A program made the position numbers and the translations under genes. Below are positions 8,066 through 16,763 of a stretch of 61,184 nucleotides of DNA, in pieces. Under the pieces are notes generated by a model. It saw nothing but the letters and a program-made list of their open reading frames with translations. It searched no databases and was not told the DNA's origin. Source of the stretch: an uncultured Lachnospiraceae bacterium (lineage in GTDB: Bacteria > Bacillota > Clostridia > Lachnospirales > Lachnospiraceae); contig CAKNMY010000004.1 of NCBI GenBank assembly GCA_930989745.1, forward strand, positions 1-61,184. Reading direction: 5' to 3'. Numbering within the stretch: position 1 is the first letter of the stretch; every line of letters starts with the position of its first letter.

Positions 8066-9163
8066 TTATTTTTCTCTACGTCTGCCCAGCCTGGGATACC
8101 CTGTGCTTCCCCGCACGATCAGGCGCGGTTCATACTCCACATGGTAAATGCTTGTCGGCTGGTCCCCCTTAGAATATGACTTCTGAGACTGAATCTTGCG
8201 CAGTATAATATCACACGCGTCCCACCCCTTCTGCGGAACAAAGTGTTCCACCGTCGTCAGGCCAATCGTCTGAAAGCCGGAAAACAGAGTATTATCACAC
8301 CCAACGACAGAAATATCTCCCGGAATCTTATACTTCTTCTCCAACAGCGCGTCCATCACTCCGAATGCCACCATATCGTTGAGCGCGGCGATCGCCGTCA
8401 CCGGCATTCCCTCCCGAAAAAGCTCCTGGGTCAGTTCATATCCCATACGGTACTCGGAATCAATACTCGGGATCACGGTATCTCTGGCGTCCTCTGTCGC
8501 CCTCACCAGCACGCGCTCCTTCAGTCCCGCCTTCTCAAACTCCATCAGAAAGCCCTCCACGCGCTTCTGCCGCTGATGCTGCCGCAGCGTCAGCGGCGGC
8601 GAGACGAACGCCACGTCGCGATGGCCTAGTTCGAGCAGATGGCGCGCCATAAGAATCCCCGGCTTGCGGTTGTTGATAGCGACCGCGTCGATGGCAAATT
8701 CATCTTCCCGGTTACTGATGACCACAACCGGAATTTCCCGGGACAGTTCCTCCACCTGCTGCCCAAAGCTCGGATTGCAGGCATAGATAATCCCCATCGG
8801 AGACACCTCCCGCATCATGCGCAGATAGTCCTCTTCGATCTTCAGATCCCTCTGAGTATTGCACACAAACACACCGTATCCCTGCTCCTTTGCCGCAGAC
8901 TCAATGCCCTGCAGCAGCATTACATAATAGGGATTTGTCAGAGTGGGACAAAAAACCACCAGAAGTTTCCGCGTTCTGCCCGATTTCTTCGGGCGCTGCC
9001 GCGGAAGCTGATATCCAAGCCTCTCGGCAGTTTCCTCAACCTGTCTGATGGTTTCCTTAGAAAATGTCACATTGTATTTTTTATTGAGAATCATGGATAC
9101 CGCTGCCTGGGAGACGCCCGCCTCCCTGGCAACATCCATGGACGTCACTTTTTTCTTCGCCAT
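8066..9163 (-). CDS. LacI-family transcriptional regulator
   Basis: This is a regulator of about 365 residues, started at MAKKKVTSMDV; an upstream ATG at 9178 adds only five residues. The N-terminus has the LacI helix-turn-helix (VAREAGVSQAAVSMILNKK) and hinge helix (AERLGY), followed by a periplasmic-binding-protein-like effector domain (LVVFCPTLTNPYYVMLLQGI, ending in DISVVGCDN). It probably represses carbohydrate genes. It lies 27 nt downstream of recR, so it may be co-transcribed with dnaX-ybaB-recR, and upstream of the tal-tkt operon, which is a plausible target. The ligand is unknown. Confidence 0.85.
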   Translation of the reverse strand: MAKKKVTSMDVAREAGVSQAAVSMILNKKYNVTFSKETIRQVEETAERLGYQLPRQRPKKSGRTRKLLVVFCPTLTNPYYVMLLQGIESAAKEQGYGVFVCNTQRDLKIEEDYLRMMREVSPMGIIYACNPSFGQQVEELSREIPVVVISNREDEFAIDAVAINNRKPGILMARHLLELGHRDVAFVSPPLTLRQHQRQKRVEGFLMEFEKAGLKERVLVRATEDARDTVIPSIDSEYRMGYELTQELFREGMPVTAIAALNDMVAFGVMDALLEKKYKIPGDISVVGCDNTLFSGFQTIGLTTVEHFVPQKGWDACDIILRKIQSQKSYSKGDQPTSIYHVEYEPRLIVRGSTGYPRLGRRREK

Positions 9164-9190
9164 AGCCTCATCTTCCATGCAGTCTCTGCA

Positions 9191-9787
9191 TTACAGTTCA
9201 ACTCTGCCCTCGAGCGCGCGCAGCAGCGTAACTTCGTCAATATATTCCAGATCTCCGCCCACAGGCACGCCGCTGGCGATTCTCGTCACCTTGATTCCGG
9301 TGGGTTTGATCAGTTTGCTGATGTACATTGCGGTCGTCTCTCCCTCAAGGCTGGAATTTGTAGCAATAATGACCTCCTCCACATCTCCCTGAAGCCTCTG
9401 CATTAACTCCTTCAGCTTAATGTCATTCGGCCCAATGCCCAGCATCGGGGAAATGGCTCCATGAAGCACATGGTAGACTCCGTCAAATTTTCCGGTCTTC
9501 TCATACGCTGCCAGGTCACGGCTGTTCTCCACCACCATGATCACTTTGTGATCGCGCTTTACATTTGCGCAGATCGGGCAGACTTCCTGATCCGTAAGCG
9601 TCTGGCAAACCTTACAATAGCGGATGTTCGCCTTCGCCCCTGTGATGGAATCCGCAAGCTGCTTCACCTGCTCCGCCGGCATGTTCACGATATGAAATGC
9701 CAGCCTCTGCGCAGATTTTGCGCCCACGCCGGGAAGCCTTGAGAGCTGCTCAATCAGCTTCGTAATATGATTGCTGTAGTATTCCAT
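9191..9787 (-). CDS. recR: Recombination mediator RecR
   Basis: This is a 198-residue protein, the normal RecR length, when started at [20 protein letters not shown]. It has the helix-hairpin-helix [17 protein letters not shown] (about 17-33), a four-cysteine zinc finger (CKVC and CPIC, about 57-72) and a Toprim domain ([15 protein letters not shown] and [15 protein letters not shown]). RecR works with RecO, and RecF, to load RecA at gapped DNA. The gene follows ybaB by 1 nt. The dnaX-ybaB-recR order matches the arrangement known in Bacillus and many other bacteria. Confidence 0.95.
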   Translation of the reverse strand: MEYYSNHITKLIEQLSRLPGVGAKSAQRLAFHIVNMPAEQVKQLADSITGAKANIRYCKVCQTLTDQEVCPICANVKRDHKVIMVVENSRDLAAYEKTGKFDGVYHVLHGAISPMLGIGPNDIKLKELMQRLQGDVEEVIIATNSSLEGETTAMYISKLIKPTGIKVTRIASGVPVGGDLEYIDEVTLLRALEGRVEL

Positions 9788-9788
9788 A

Positions 9789-10145
9789 TCAGAACGGGAA
9801 TCCTCCGCCAAGTCCGCCCATGCCTCCGGTCAGTTTGGACATCATCGCCGCTGATTCTTCCTCCATCTTGCGCAGCGCCTCGTTTGTCGCCGCCATAACC
9901 AGATCCTCCAGCATCTCAATATCATCCGGATCCACGACTTCCTCGGAGAGCTTTACTTTCGTAAGCTCTTTCTTTCCGCTTACCGTAACCTCAACAGCGC
10001 CGCCTCCCGCGGTGGCCGTAAACTCCTTCTCCTCAAATGCCTTCTGATTTTCCTCCATCTGCTTCTGCATCTTCTGTGCCTGCTTCATCAGATTATTCAT
10101 ATTTCCGGGCATACCCATGCCCGGGAATCCTCCACGTTTTGCCAT
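9789..10145 (-). CDS. YbaB/EbfC family nucleoid-associated protein
   Basis: This 118-residue protein starts with a Met/Gly-rich stretch ([24 protein letters not shown]), has the typical [23 protein letters not shown] strand pair, and ends with MTGG-like Gly-rich repeats. The family forms tweezer-like dimers that bind DNA. It sits between dnaX and recR, 21 nt after dnaX, in the order expected for this family. The N-terminal Gly/Met-rich and C-terminal Gly-rich tails are common in Clostridia. Confidence 0.93.
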   Translation of the reverse strand: MAKRGGFPGMGMPGNMNNLMKQAQKMQKQMEENQKAFEEKEFTATAGGGAVEVTVSGKKELTKVKLSEEVVDPDDIEMLEDLVMAATNEALRKMEEESAAMMSKLTGGMGGLGGGFPF

Positions 10146-10166
10146 TACTTAACATTCCTCCGTTCA

Positions 10167-11783
10167 TTAAAACTCTTCCGGCGGGTCGTCTTCAACCTCC
10201 ACCGGCATGTGAATCATATTTTTTAATATCTCATCCACGGAAATCTCGGACAGATTTCCGTTCTTGCCCGGGTCGGCGAGCACCATCTCCACCTCCACGG
10301 TCTTTCCGATACGCTCCCGGATGATCTCCTCGAGTTCCGCCTTCGCCTCCTCATCCCGGGTATACTTCCCGGCCAGCGGATTCGTAAACTCGACATAGAG
10401 CTTCGGCTCTCCGGTTTCGCCGTTATACTTCGGAACCGCGGTGTTCAGAAACTGCTTGAACATTCCCTCCGTGGTTCCCACAATGGAGCGCCACTGGGCG
10501 CGCACTTTCTTCAGATCCTCCGGCGCAGCCTTGGCTGGTTCAGATTGTTTTGCCGCAGCTGACGGCGCGGACGAAACCGTACTGTCCGCCGGGACGGGCG
10601 CGGGCGCCGCGGAAACGGCTGCCGGAATCCCATTCTCCATCTTCTCCTCCAGCACGCGCAGGCGGTCCAGGATAGAATCCATATTCGTCTCCATCGCCGG
10701 CCGGCACAGCTTAATCAGCGCGATCTCAACCAGCACACGCTTCTGCGAAGAATACCGGATCTGACCGGAAAGCTCGGAGAACACGCGGATATACCGCATC
10801 AGCGTCTCCGGCTCCACCATCCGGCTCTCCTCCTGCATGCTCTGAAGCGTCTCGGTCGAGACATCCAGCACATCTTCTGTGCTGTCCGCGCTTCCCACAA
10901 GCAGCAGATTCCGCATATACCAGGTAAAGTCCGAGACGAACTGCGCCATCTCTTTTCCCCGGTTCACCAGCTCCTCCAAAAGCCTGATGCAGCCCACAAC
11001 ATCCTGTCTGAGCACGCAGCGCAGAAGATGGCTGAACACCTCTGTATCCACGGTGCCGAGCACATCCAGGACTTTGTCATACGTGAGCTTCTGATCCATG
11101 TAAAAGGCGATGCACTGATCCAGCAGACTCAGCGCGTCACGCATGGATCCGTCGCCCGCTTTTGCCACATAGCGCACCGCGCGTTCCTCTGCCTCCACGC
11201 CCTCAGCGTCCAGAAGCTCCTGCAGCCGAGCCGCGATCGTATCGATCGTGATGCGCCTGAAATCATAGCGCTGGCATCGGGACAGAATCGTGACCGGTAT
11301 CTTGTGCGCCTCGGTAGTGGCAAGAATAAAGATGACATAAGAAGGAGGTTCCTCCAGTGTTTTCAGCAGGGCATTGAAGGCTCCTGTTGAAAGCATATGA
11401 ACCTCGTCGATAATGTACACCTTATACTTTCCGCGGGTGGGACGGTAAGCCACCTCCTCGCGGATCTCACGGATATTATCGACGCCGTTGTTGGAAGCGG
11501 CGTCGATCTCTATCACATTCATGGACGTGCCCGCCTGGATGGCGCGGCACGTCTCACATTCATTGCACGGACTGCCGTCTTTCGGATGCTCACAGTTGAC
11601 TGCCTTTGCGAGGATCTTCGCCACTGTGGTCTTTCCGGTTCCTCTCGTTCCGCAGAAGAGGTACGCATGTCCGATGCGGTTTGCCTTCATCTGATTCTTC
11701 AGTGTTGTCACAATGTGTTCCTGTCCCTTGACGTCCTCAAAAGTGTCCGGGCGGAACTTACGGTAAAGAGCAGTATAGCTCAT
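10167..11783 (-). CDS. dnaX: DNA polymerase III subunit gamma/tau
   Basis: This 538-residue clamp-loader ATPase opens with MSYTALYRKFRPDTFEDVKGQE. It has Walker A GTRGTGKTT (about 45-53), a zinc-binding set of cysteines (CEHPKDGSPCNECETC, about 64-79), Walker B IIDEVHML and sensor LATTEAHKIPVTILSRCQR. An Ala/Pro/Ser-rich linker (about 390-425) leads to a C-terminal domain. It assembles with HolA- and HolB-type subunits to load the beta clamp. It is first of dnaX-ybaB-recR and lies 18 nt after the phosphofructokinase gene. No convincing frameshift site for a gamma form was seen. Confidence 0.95.
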   Translation of the reverse strand: MSYTALYRKFRPDTFEDVKGQEHIVTTLKNQMKANRIGHAYLFCGTRGTGKTTVAKILAKAVNCEHPKDGSPCNECETCRAIQAGTSMNVIEIDAASNNGVDNIREIREEVAYRPTRGKYKVYIIDEVHMLSTGAFNALLKTLEEPPSYVIFILATTEAHKIPVTILSRCQRYDFRRITIDTIAARLQELLDAEGVEAEERAVRYVAKAGDGSMRDALSLLDQCIAFYMDQKLTYDKVLDVLGTVDTEVFSHLLRCVLRQDVVGCIRLLEELVNRGKEMAQFVSDFTWYMRNLLLVGSADSTEDVLDVSTETLQSMQEESRMVEPETLMRYIRVFSELSGQIRYSSQKRVLVEIALIKLCRPAMETNMDSILDRLRVLEEKMENGIPAAVSAAPAPVPADSTVSSAPSAAAKQSEPAKAAPEDLKKVRAQWRSIVGTTEGMFKQFLNTAVPKYNGETGEPKLYVEFTNPLAGKYTRDEEAKAELEEIIRERIGKTVEVEMVLADPGKNGNLSEISVDEILKNMIHMPVEVEDDPPEEF

Positions 11784-11801
11784 GGAATCTCTCCTTTATT
11801 G

Positions 11802-12881
11802 TCAGTCTCCGAAGCTGATTCCGATTCTCTTTGCATCCTTAATCTCCTGCGCGTCCGGCGTCACGGTTTTCAGCTTGCCCGCGCACTCCTCCAGAGGCAC
11901 TTTCTTGGTCTTTCCATTCACCATTCCGACCATATAGCCGTACTCATCATTCAGGATCAGCTTCGCTGCCGCGGAACCGAGGCGTGTGGAAAGCACACGG
12001 TCATACGGACACGGACTTCCGCCTCTCTGGGTGTGTCCGGGAACTGTCACGCGGATCTCCATTCCCGTTCTCGCTTCAATATCCTTCGCAATCTTGTAAG
12101 AAATCGACGGATACTTCTTTGCGTATTCTTCCTGCTTCTTCTTGAGTTCCTTCTTCGGGAGCGCTGCGTCCTCCTTGGAGATCGCGCCCTCAGCTACGGC
12201 AAGAATCGTAAATCCGCTGCCTCTCTTCTTTCTCTTGTCGATCGCCTCCACAACCTTATCGAGGTCATAGGGGATCTCAGGAATCAGGATTACGTCAGCG
12301 CCGCTGGCAATGCCCGCGTACAGCGTCAGCCAGCCCACCTTATGCCCCATTACTTCCACGATAAATACGCGGTTATGGGAGGATGCCGTCGTATGGATGC
12401 AGTCAATCGCTTCAGTCGCAACGTTCACCGCACTGTAAAAGCCGAAGGTCATATCCGTGCCCCAGATATCATTATCAATCGTCTTCGGAAGGTGAATGAT
12501 ATTTAGCCCTTCCTCCCTGAGCAGGTTCGCGGTCTTCTGAGTGCCGTTGCCTCCCAGAATTACCAGGCAGTCCAGGCGAAGCTTGTAATACGTCTGCTTC
12601 ATCGCCTCCACCTTGTCGATCCCCTTCTCATCCGGCACGCGCATTAACTTGAAAGGCTGGCGGGACGTTCCCAGGATGGTGCCTCCTCTTGTGAGGATAC
12701 CGGAGAAATCCCTGGATGTAAGCATCCGGTAATCGCCGTAGATCAGTCCCTTGTATCCGTTCATGAATCCATAGACTTCCAAATCCTCGATATTATTCGC
12801 CAGTCCTTTTACCACACCTCTCATGGTCGCGTTGAGCGCCTGGCAGTCTCCACCGCTAGTTAACAAACCAATTCGCTTCAT
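11802..12881 (-). CDS. pfkA: 6-phosphofructokinase, mixed ATP/PPi-type subfamily
   Basis: This 359-residue enzyme phosphorylates fructose 6-phosphate, the committed step of glycolysis. Motifs: GGDCQALNA at the start, LVILGGNGTQ, LPKTIDNDI (catalytic Asp-Asn-Asp) and a GHTQRGGSP segment. In Escherichia coli numbering, position 104 is Gly (ATP type), but position 124 is Lys, the residue usual in pyrophosphate-dependent enzymes, and position 103 is Asn rather than Asp. This Gly104/Lys124 pair is the mixed-substrate pattern, so the phosphate donor should not be assumed. A promoter candidate lies about 100 nt upstream, and dnaX follows 18 nt downstream. Confidence 0.88.
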   Translation of the reverse strand: MKRIGLLTSGGDCQALNATMRGVVKGLANNIEDLEVYGFMNGYKGLIYGDYRMLTSRDFSGILTRGGTILGTSRQPFKLMRVPDEKGIDKVEAMKQTYYKLRLDCLVILGGNGTQKTANLLREEGLNIIHLPKTIDNDIWGTDMTFGFYSAVNVATEAIDCIHTTASSHNRVFIVEVMGHKVGWLTLYAGIASGADVILIPEIPYDLDKVVEAIDKRKKRGSGFTILAVAEGAISKEDAALPKKELKKKQEEYAKKYPSISYKIAKDIEARTGMEIRVTVPGHTQRGGSPCPYDRVLSTRLGSAAAKLILNDEYGYMVGMVNGKTKKVPLEECAGKLKTVTPDAQEIKDAKRIGISFGD

Positions 12882-12978
12882 GTGCTGCTAACCTTCCTTT
12901 CTTTCTTGTAACCCCTCTGCTTTCGTGGGTTCTGACCTTGGCCAGATCACGCAGATACCTTTGTGAACCTGCTTCTCC

Positions 12979-13007
12979 ATTATATCCTATTTTTTTCTCT
13001 ACCACAA
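12979..13007 (-). promoter_or_regulatory. Probable promoter of pfkA-dnaX-ybaB-recR
   Basis: TATAAT (12979-12984, minus strand) is preceded after 17 bp by TTGTGG (13002-13007). The -10 is perfect and the -35 is weak. It leaves a leader of roughly 90 nt before pfkA. Confidence 0.45.
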
Positions 13008-13019
13008 CACCCATTCTCC

Positions 13020-14411
13020 TTATGCGTGCGGGATATTCGTATATTCGCTGATCTCCCTGCTGACTGTGCACAGATCCGCCGCAGAAAGATCGGACAGGCG
13101 CTCATGTCCTGTTACCCTCGCAAACATTTTAAGTTCCTCCAGAGATACTTTGAGGAAATTCGCCACTCTCTGCGCCGCCGCTTCCCCGTTCAGCCGTGAA
13201 CGCAGTTCCTTATCCTGCGAAGCGATTCCCACCGGGCACATACCTGTACCGCAGATCCGGTACTGCTGGCATCCGAGCGCGATCAGCGCTGCCGTCGCGA
13301 CCGCGACCGCGTCTGCCCCCATCGCAATCGCCTTTGCAAAATCAGAGGAAACGCGCAGTCCGCCCGTGATGATCAGGCTGATATCGGAATGAATGGAATC
13401 CAGATATTTTCTTGCCCGATACAGGGCAAATACCGTGGGAACGCTCGACGATTCCCGCAGAAACAGCGGCGAAGATCCCGTGGCTCCTCCTCTGCCGTCG
13501 ATTGTAATAAAATCCGGTTCCGCATATACGGCAAACTCCAGATCCTGCTCAATCCTTCCCGCGGCAAGCTTGATGCCAATGGGCCTTCCGTCCGACGCGA
13601 ATCTGAGCTGGTCTACCAGCTCCTTCAAATCCTCTCTTGTCTCAATCCCCGGAAACCGCGCGGGTGCAATAACATCTTTCCCCATCGGCTTATTTCTGAT
13701 ACGGCTGATCTCCTCCGTTACCTTCTCGCCCGGAAGATGGCCTCCCATGCCCGGCTTCGTGCCCTGTCCGATCTTGATCTCAATAGCGTCCGCATTTCTC
13801 AAATTCTCCGGCGTTACGCTGTAACGGTTTCCCACATACTCAAAAATGTACTTGTCCGCTGCCGCCATCTCTTCCGGCAGGATTCCGCCCTCTCCGGAAC
13901 ACATCGCGCTGCCCGCCATTGCCGTGCCTTTTGCCAGAGCAACCTTCGCCTCCTTTGAGAGCGCGCCGAATGACATATGCGAGACATAGACCGGATTCTC
14001 CAGGATCATCGGCTTCCTGGCATGCTTTCCGATGACCGTTCTGGTCTCCACCGGCGCGGCTTCATCCAGAGGCATTGGGTTTAATTGGGCCCCCAGAAAC
14101 AGAATATCGTCCCATGAGGGCATCACCATCTTCGTCCCCATTGCCGCAGAGATCGATTTCCCTGTCACCGCCATACGGTGTATCTCCTCCATATAGCGAA
14201 TGGACGCGTCTGTCCGCGCGTACGCCTCAGGATAGTCCAGCTTTGCCGGCTCCTGCGGCTCCCGCACTGCCTTCTGCGGCTGTTCCTCATAAAGTTCAAA
14301 CGCCTTCATGGGCTGGTGGCAGACCGGACACTCCTTCAGGGTGTCCAGCGGCGCTCCCTGCGCCTCCTCGTCATAAACAAATCCGCACACGCTGCATTTG
14401 TACTTTGCCAT
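13020..14411 (-). CDS. FMN-dependent glutamate synthase domain protein with N-terminal rubredoxin
   Basis: This is a 463-residue protein. Residues 1-35 form a rubredoxin-like iron site (CSVCG and CPVCH). The remainder is the FMN-binding synthase domain of glutamate synthase: SHMSFGALSKEAKVALAKGT, a GQGTKPGMGGHLPG flavin loop, and a 3Fe-4S cysteine set with C-x5-C-x4-C spacing (CQQYRICGTGMCPVG, about 368-382). The glutaminase domain of the large subunit is absent, as in archaeal-type enzymes, so ammonia or a partner must supply nitrogen. The rubredoxin head suggests that electrons arrive from a small iron-sulfur carrier. No GltD-like reductase lies nearby. Confidence 0.87.
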   Translation of the reverse strand: MAKYKCSVCGFVYDEEAQGAPLDTLKECPVCHQPMKAFELYEEQPQKAVREPQEPAKLDYPEAYARTDASIRYMEEIHRMAVTGKSISAAMGTKMVMPSWDDILFLGAQLNPMPLDEAAPVETRTVIGKHARKPMILENPVYVSHMSFGALSKEAKVALAKGTAMAGSAMCSGEGGILPEEMAAADKYIFEYVGNRYSVTPENLRNADAIEIKIGQGTKPGMGGHLPGEKVTEEISRIRNKPMGKDVIAPARFPGIETREDLKELVDQLRFASDGRPIGIKLAAGRIEQDLEFAVYAEPDFITIDGRGGATGSSPLFLRESSSVPTVFALYRARKYLDSIHSDISLIITGGLRVSSDFAKAIAMGADAVAVATAALIALGCQQYRICGTGMCPVGIASQDKELRSRLNGEAAAQRVANFLKVSLEELKMFARVTGHERLSDLSAADLCTVSREISEYTNIPHA

Positions 14412-14552
14412 ATTGTCCTCCTCCCTGTATTGTTCTGAATTTATCTGTAGTTATTTTTTATTATAACGTATCATCCTGACAATCACCACTGTTTTCCATT
14501 ATTATTTTAAATTATCTTTCATTACAGAATTTTCAAATTTTTTCAGCGCACA

Positions 14553-14581
14553 TTGACATTCCGTCCATTTCATTGTATAAT
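14553..14581 (+). promoter_or_regulatory. Perfect consensus promoter of the SRP RNA gene
   Basis: TTGACA (14553-14558), a 17-bp spacer and TATAAT (14576-14581), with the RNA starting about 7 nt downstream. It matches the sigma-A consensus at all twelve positions, as expected for an abundant stable RNA. Confidence 0.9.
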
Positions 14582-14587
14582 AAAGAT

Positions 14588-14850
14588 CCGTGCAGCCGGG
14601 GAGATAGCGGTGCCCTGAACCTGCAATCCGCTACAGCAGGGGTGATACCAATCTGAGGGCTTTTCATTGTGGAGCTGCCCTTTATAAGTGGCGTTGACGT
14701 TTGGGTCTTACGCAACAGGAATCTGTGAACCGTGTCAGGACAGGAATGTAGCAGCACTAAGCAGAACCTCTTGTGTGCCGTAAGGGTGCCTGGGCCGAGT
14801 TAACTGTAGAGGTAACGTCCGGGATGGATCGCTCGAGGTGCGGTGCACGG
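14588..14850 (+). ncRNA. ffs: Signal recognition particle RNA, large Firmicutes type
   Basis: This RNA of about 263 nt has 5' and 3' ends (CCGTGCAGCC and GGTGCACGG) that pair, an Alu-type 5' domain (GGTGCCCTGAACCTGC and following), and the S-domain signature GTCAGGACAGGAATGTAGCAGCACTAAG split across 14736-14763. It scaffolds Ffh for co-translational targeting of membrane and secreted proteins. It is preceded by a perfect promoter and followed directly by an intrinsic terminator. It lies on the plus strand, opposite to dnaX-recR, whereas in Bacillus scr runs with dnaX. Confidence 0.93.
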
Positions 14851-14859
14851 ATAAAAAAA

Positions 14860-14911
14860 GAAGACAGGCTGAGGACTCCGATATCGGAATCTTCACCCTG
14901 TCTTCTTTTTT
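14860..14911 (+). terminator. Terminator of SRP RNA, also usable by azlD
   Basis: GAAGACAGG pairs with CCTGTCTTC, with an inner TCCGATATCGGA palindrome, followed by TTTTTT on the plus strand and preceded by seven A residues that give a U-tract on the minus strand. It serves two convergent transcripts. Confidence 0.85.
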
Positions 14912-14913
14912 CA

Positions 14914-15252
14914 TCAGACCGCAAACACATTCTGGATCAGAAGCATATAGCAGACCGTCCCTCCCGCAATGCTCAAAAGCGTATTGCGCTTCCACAGATG
15001 AAGGCCGGCGACCACACCCACCGATATCAGTTCCGCAATCCCGCTGGGATACTGTGTCAGATGAATCGACCGCAGACAGTAGACAACCAGCGTAGCCATC
15101 ATGGCCGGCGGAAGGATCTTTCCCAGATATACCGCCGCATCCGGCATCTTCTGCCCTCTTCCGAAGAGCAGGAACGGCACGGCACGGATGAGAAGCGTCA
15201 CCAATGCAGTCGTCAGAATCAGCAGCAGCGCGTATTCCCACTTAATCGGCAT
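14914..15252 (-). CDS. azlD: AzlD-type branched-chain amino acid export subunit
   Basis: This 112-residue protein has four hydrophobic segments and the AzlD landmarks TLLIRAVPFLLFGR and ILPPAMMATLVVYCL. It pairs with AzlC to export branched-chain amino acids or analogues across the cytoplasmic membrane. Its start lies inside the end of azlC (11-nt overlap), so the two are translationally coupled. It ends at the bidirectional terminator shared with the SRP RNA. Confidence 0.88.
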   Translation of the reverse strand: MPIKWEYALLLILTTALVTLLIRAVPFLLFGRGQKMPDAAVYLGKILPPAMMATLVVYCLRSIHLTQYPSGIAELISVGVVAGLHLWKRNTLLSIAGGTVCYMLLIQNVFAV

Positions 15253-15946
15253 CCCCTCTCACCTCCGTTTTCTCTTCAATCTTCCTTCTGCACAGCAGAA
15301 GAATCGTCACCGTCACAATCAGGGACGGCAGAATAAAGTTATCAGGACCCAGTAACAGCAGGAACGCGGTCGCTGAGATCAGTCCGCTCACTGCCGGAAG
15401 ATGCGACTTCTCACTTCTCCACTGCTCCAGAAAAATCACTACAAACAGCGCGGTCATCGAAAAATCAATGCCGGTGGTGTCAAACGGAAGTATGCCGCCC
15501 ACCGCGGCGCCCGCCACAGCCCCCGCCACCCAATACGCCTGATCGAACACCGCGATCAGAAACATCGCTTTCTTCTGATCCACCTTATCTTCCGGTCTGA
15601 CAGAACAGAGCACGGAATACGTCTCATCCGTCAGAGAAAAGATCATATAGAAACACTTCTTCCCCATCGCTTTGAACTTCTCCACAAACGACAGTCCGTA
15701 GAAAATATGGCGGCTGTTGATCAGAAGCGTCATCGCCGCCGTCATCACGACTGAAGCTCCCGACGAAAGCAGCGTTACCAGCACAAACTGCATGGAACCC
15801 GCGTATACTATGAGACTTATAAGCAGGGACATCCACACCGGAAATCCCGCCTGCTGCATCAGTATCCCAAACGCGATCCCCAAAAACACATAGCCGAACA
15901 GCACCGGCAGCGACTTCAGGAACGCATATCGAACCGTTGATTTCAT
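15242..15946 (-). CDS. azlC: AzlC family branched-chain amino acid exporter, large subunit
   Basis: This 234-residue membrane protein opens with a typical AzlC start (LPVLFGYVFLGIAFGILMQQAGF), followed by the YAGSMQFVLVTLL segment and NSRHIFYGLSF, all conserved in this family. Several transmembrane helices are evident. It works with AzlD, encoded immediately downstream and overlapping by 11 nt. The pair interrupts the tadA/tRNA-Ser/scr neighbourhood. No regulator gene is adjacent. Confidence 0.9.
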   Translation of the reverse strand: MKSTVRYAFLKSLPVLFGYVFLGIAFGILMQQAGFPVWMSLLISLIVYAGSMQFVLVTLLSSGASVVMTAAMTLLINSRHIFYGLSFVEKFKAMGKKCFYMIFSLTDETYSVLCSVRPEDKVDQKKAMFLIAVFDQAYWVAGAVAGAAVGGILPFDTTGIDFSMTALFVVIFLEQWRSEKSHLPAVSGLISATAFLLLLGPDNFILPSLIVTVTILLLCRRKIEEKTEVRGDAD

Positions 15947-15989
15947 AATTCCCCCTTCAGATCAATGCGCTTTTTCTTCACACTGTTTT

Positions 15990-16032
15990 AAAAAAAGCAA
16001 TAGACGGCAGCATCTTCTGACCATCTATTGCT
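15990..16032 (-). terminator. Terminator after tRNA-Ser
   Basis: AGCAATAGA pairs with TCTATTGCT and is followed by a T-run on the minus strand. It begins 12 nt after the tRNA 3' end. Confidence 0.75.
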
Positions 16033-16043
16033 TATGCATTCAG

Positions 16044-16131
16044 CGGAGACGGTGGGATTCGAACCCACGTGCCCCGGATGGGACAAAATGATTTCGAGTC
16101 ATTCCCGTTACGGCCTCTTCGGTACGTCTCC
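16044..16131 (-). tRNA. tRNA-Ser (anticodon CGA)
   Basis: This 88-nt class II tRNA has acceptor arms GGAGACG and CGTCTCC with discriminator G. The anticodon arm AATGA-CTCGAAA-TCATT gives anticodon CGA, which reads UCG codons. A long variable arm and the T-loop GGTTCGAATCC are present. CCA is not encoded. Confidence 0.95.
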
Positions 16132-16149
16132 AAAAAAATGTACTTATTT

Positions 16150-16178
16150 ATTATAGTGCCAAAGCCCGTTTCCGTCAA
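16150..16178 (-). promoter_or_regulatory. Promoter of tRNA-Ser
   Basis: TTGACG (16173-16178), a 17-bp spacer and TATAAT (16150-16155) on the minus strand. The -35 overlaps the last codons of tadA, so the tRNA has its own near-consensus promoter. Confidence 0.8.
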
Positions 16179-16681
16179 TTCTTTTCTCTTAATTTTTCCT
16201 CTTTCTTCATTTTTCGCAGCTTTCGGAAAAATTCGCTGAGCATCTCGCTGCACTCCTCTTCCATGACGCCGCGCGTTATCCGCACCTGATGATTGAACTG
16301 CGGCATCTCCAGAAGGTTGAGAACCGATCCCGCGCACCCGGCCTTGGGGTTCATGCTGCCGATCACCACCTCTGTGACACGGGCCTGGACGATAGCGCCG
16401 GCACACATCTGACAGGGCTCCAGCGTAATATACATGGTACATCCCTCCAGCCTCCAGTCGCCCAGTTTTCTGCTCGCCTTTCTGATCGCGTTCATTTCCG
16501 CGTGGGAGATCGTATTTTTATCCGTGTTTCTCCGATTGTAGCCCCGCGCGATGATCTTTCCCTCATATACGATCACGCAGCCAATGGGAACCTCCATAAG
16601 AGCCTCCGCCTTTCTCGCCTGGCGGATCGCCTCTTTCATATAATATTCATGCCCTCGCTCTTTTTCATTTGTTGCTCTCAT
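16175..16681 (-). CDS. tadA: tRNA adenosine(34) deaminase TadA
   Basis: This 168-residue zinc deaminase converts A34 to inosine in tRNA-Arg(ACG). The active-site motifs are SHAEMNAI (catalytic Glu, zinc His) and EPCQMCAGAIV (two zinc cysteines), and ARGYNRRNTDKN is the usual tRNA-binding strand. The C-terminus is Lys/Glu-rich. It lies directly upstream of tRNA-Ser and not far from the SRP RNA and dnaX, matching the order known in Bacillus (yaaJ-scr-dnaX). Confidence 0.93.
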   Translation of the reverse strand: MRATNEKERGHEYYMKEAIRQARKAEALMEVPIGCVIVYEGKIIARGYNRRNTDKNTISHAEMNAIRKASRKLGDWRLEGCTMYITLEPCQMCAGAIVQARVTEVVIGSMNPKAGCAGSVLNLLEMPQFNHQVRITRGVMEEECSEMLSEFFRKLRKMKKEEKLREKN

Positions 16682-16763
16682 ACTTTCGGCCCTTTCCTCA
16701 TACCTTTCTATAAGGACATCTGCCGCCGCTACGGCTGTGCAGCTTCCAGAAAGGATTTCTTAT

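Noticed and set aside
10167-11783. Programmed frameshift in dnaX
   Set aside because: No clear A-AAA-AAG type slippery site with a supporting structure was found in the reading frame.
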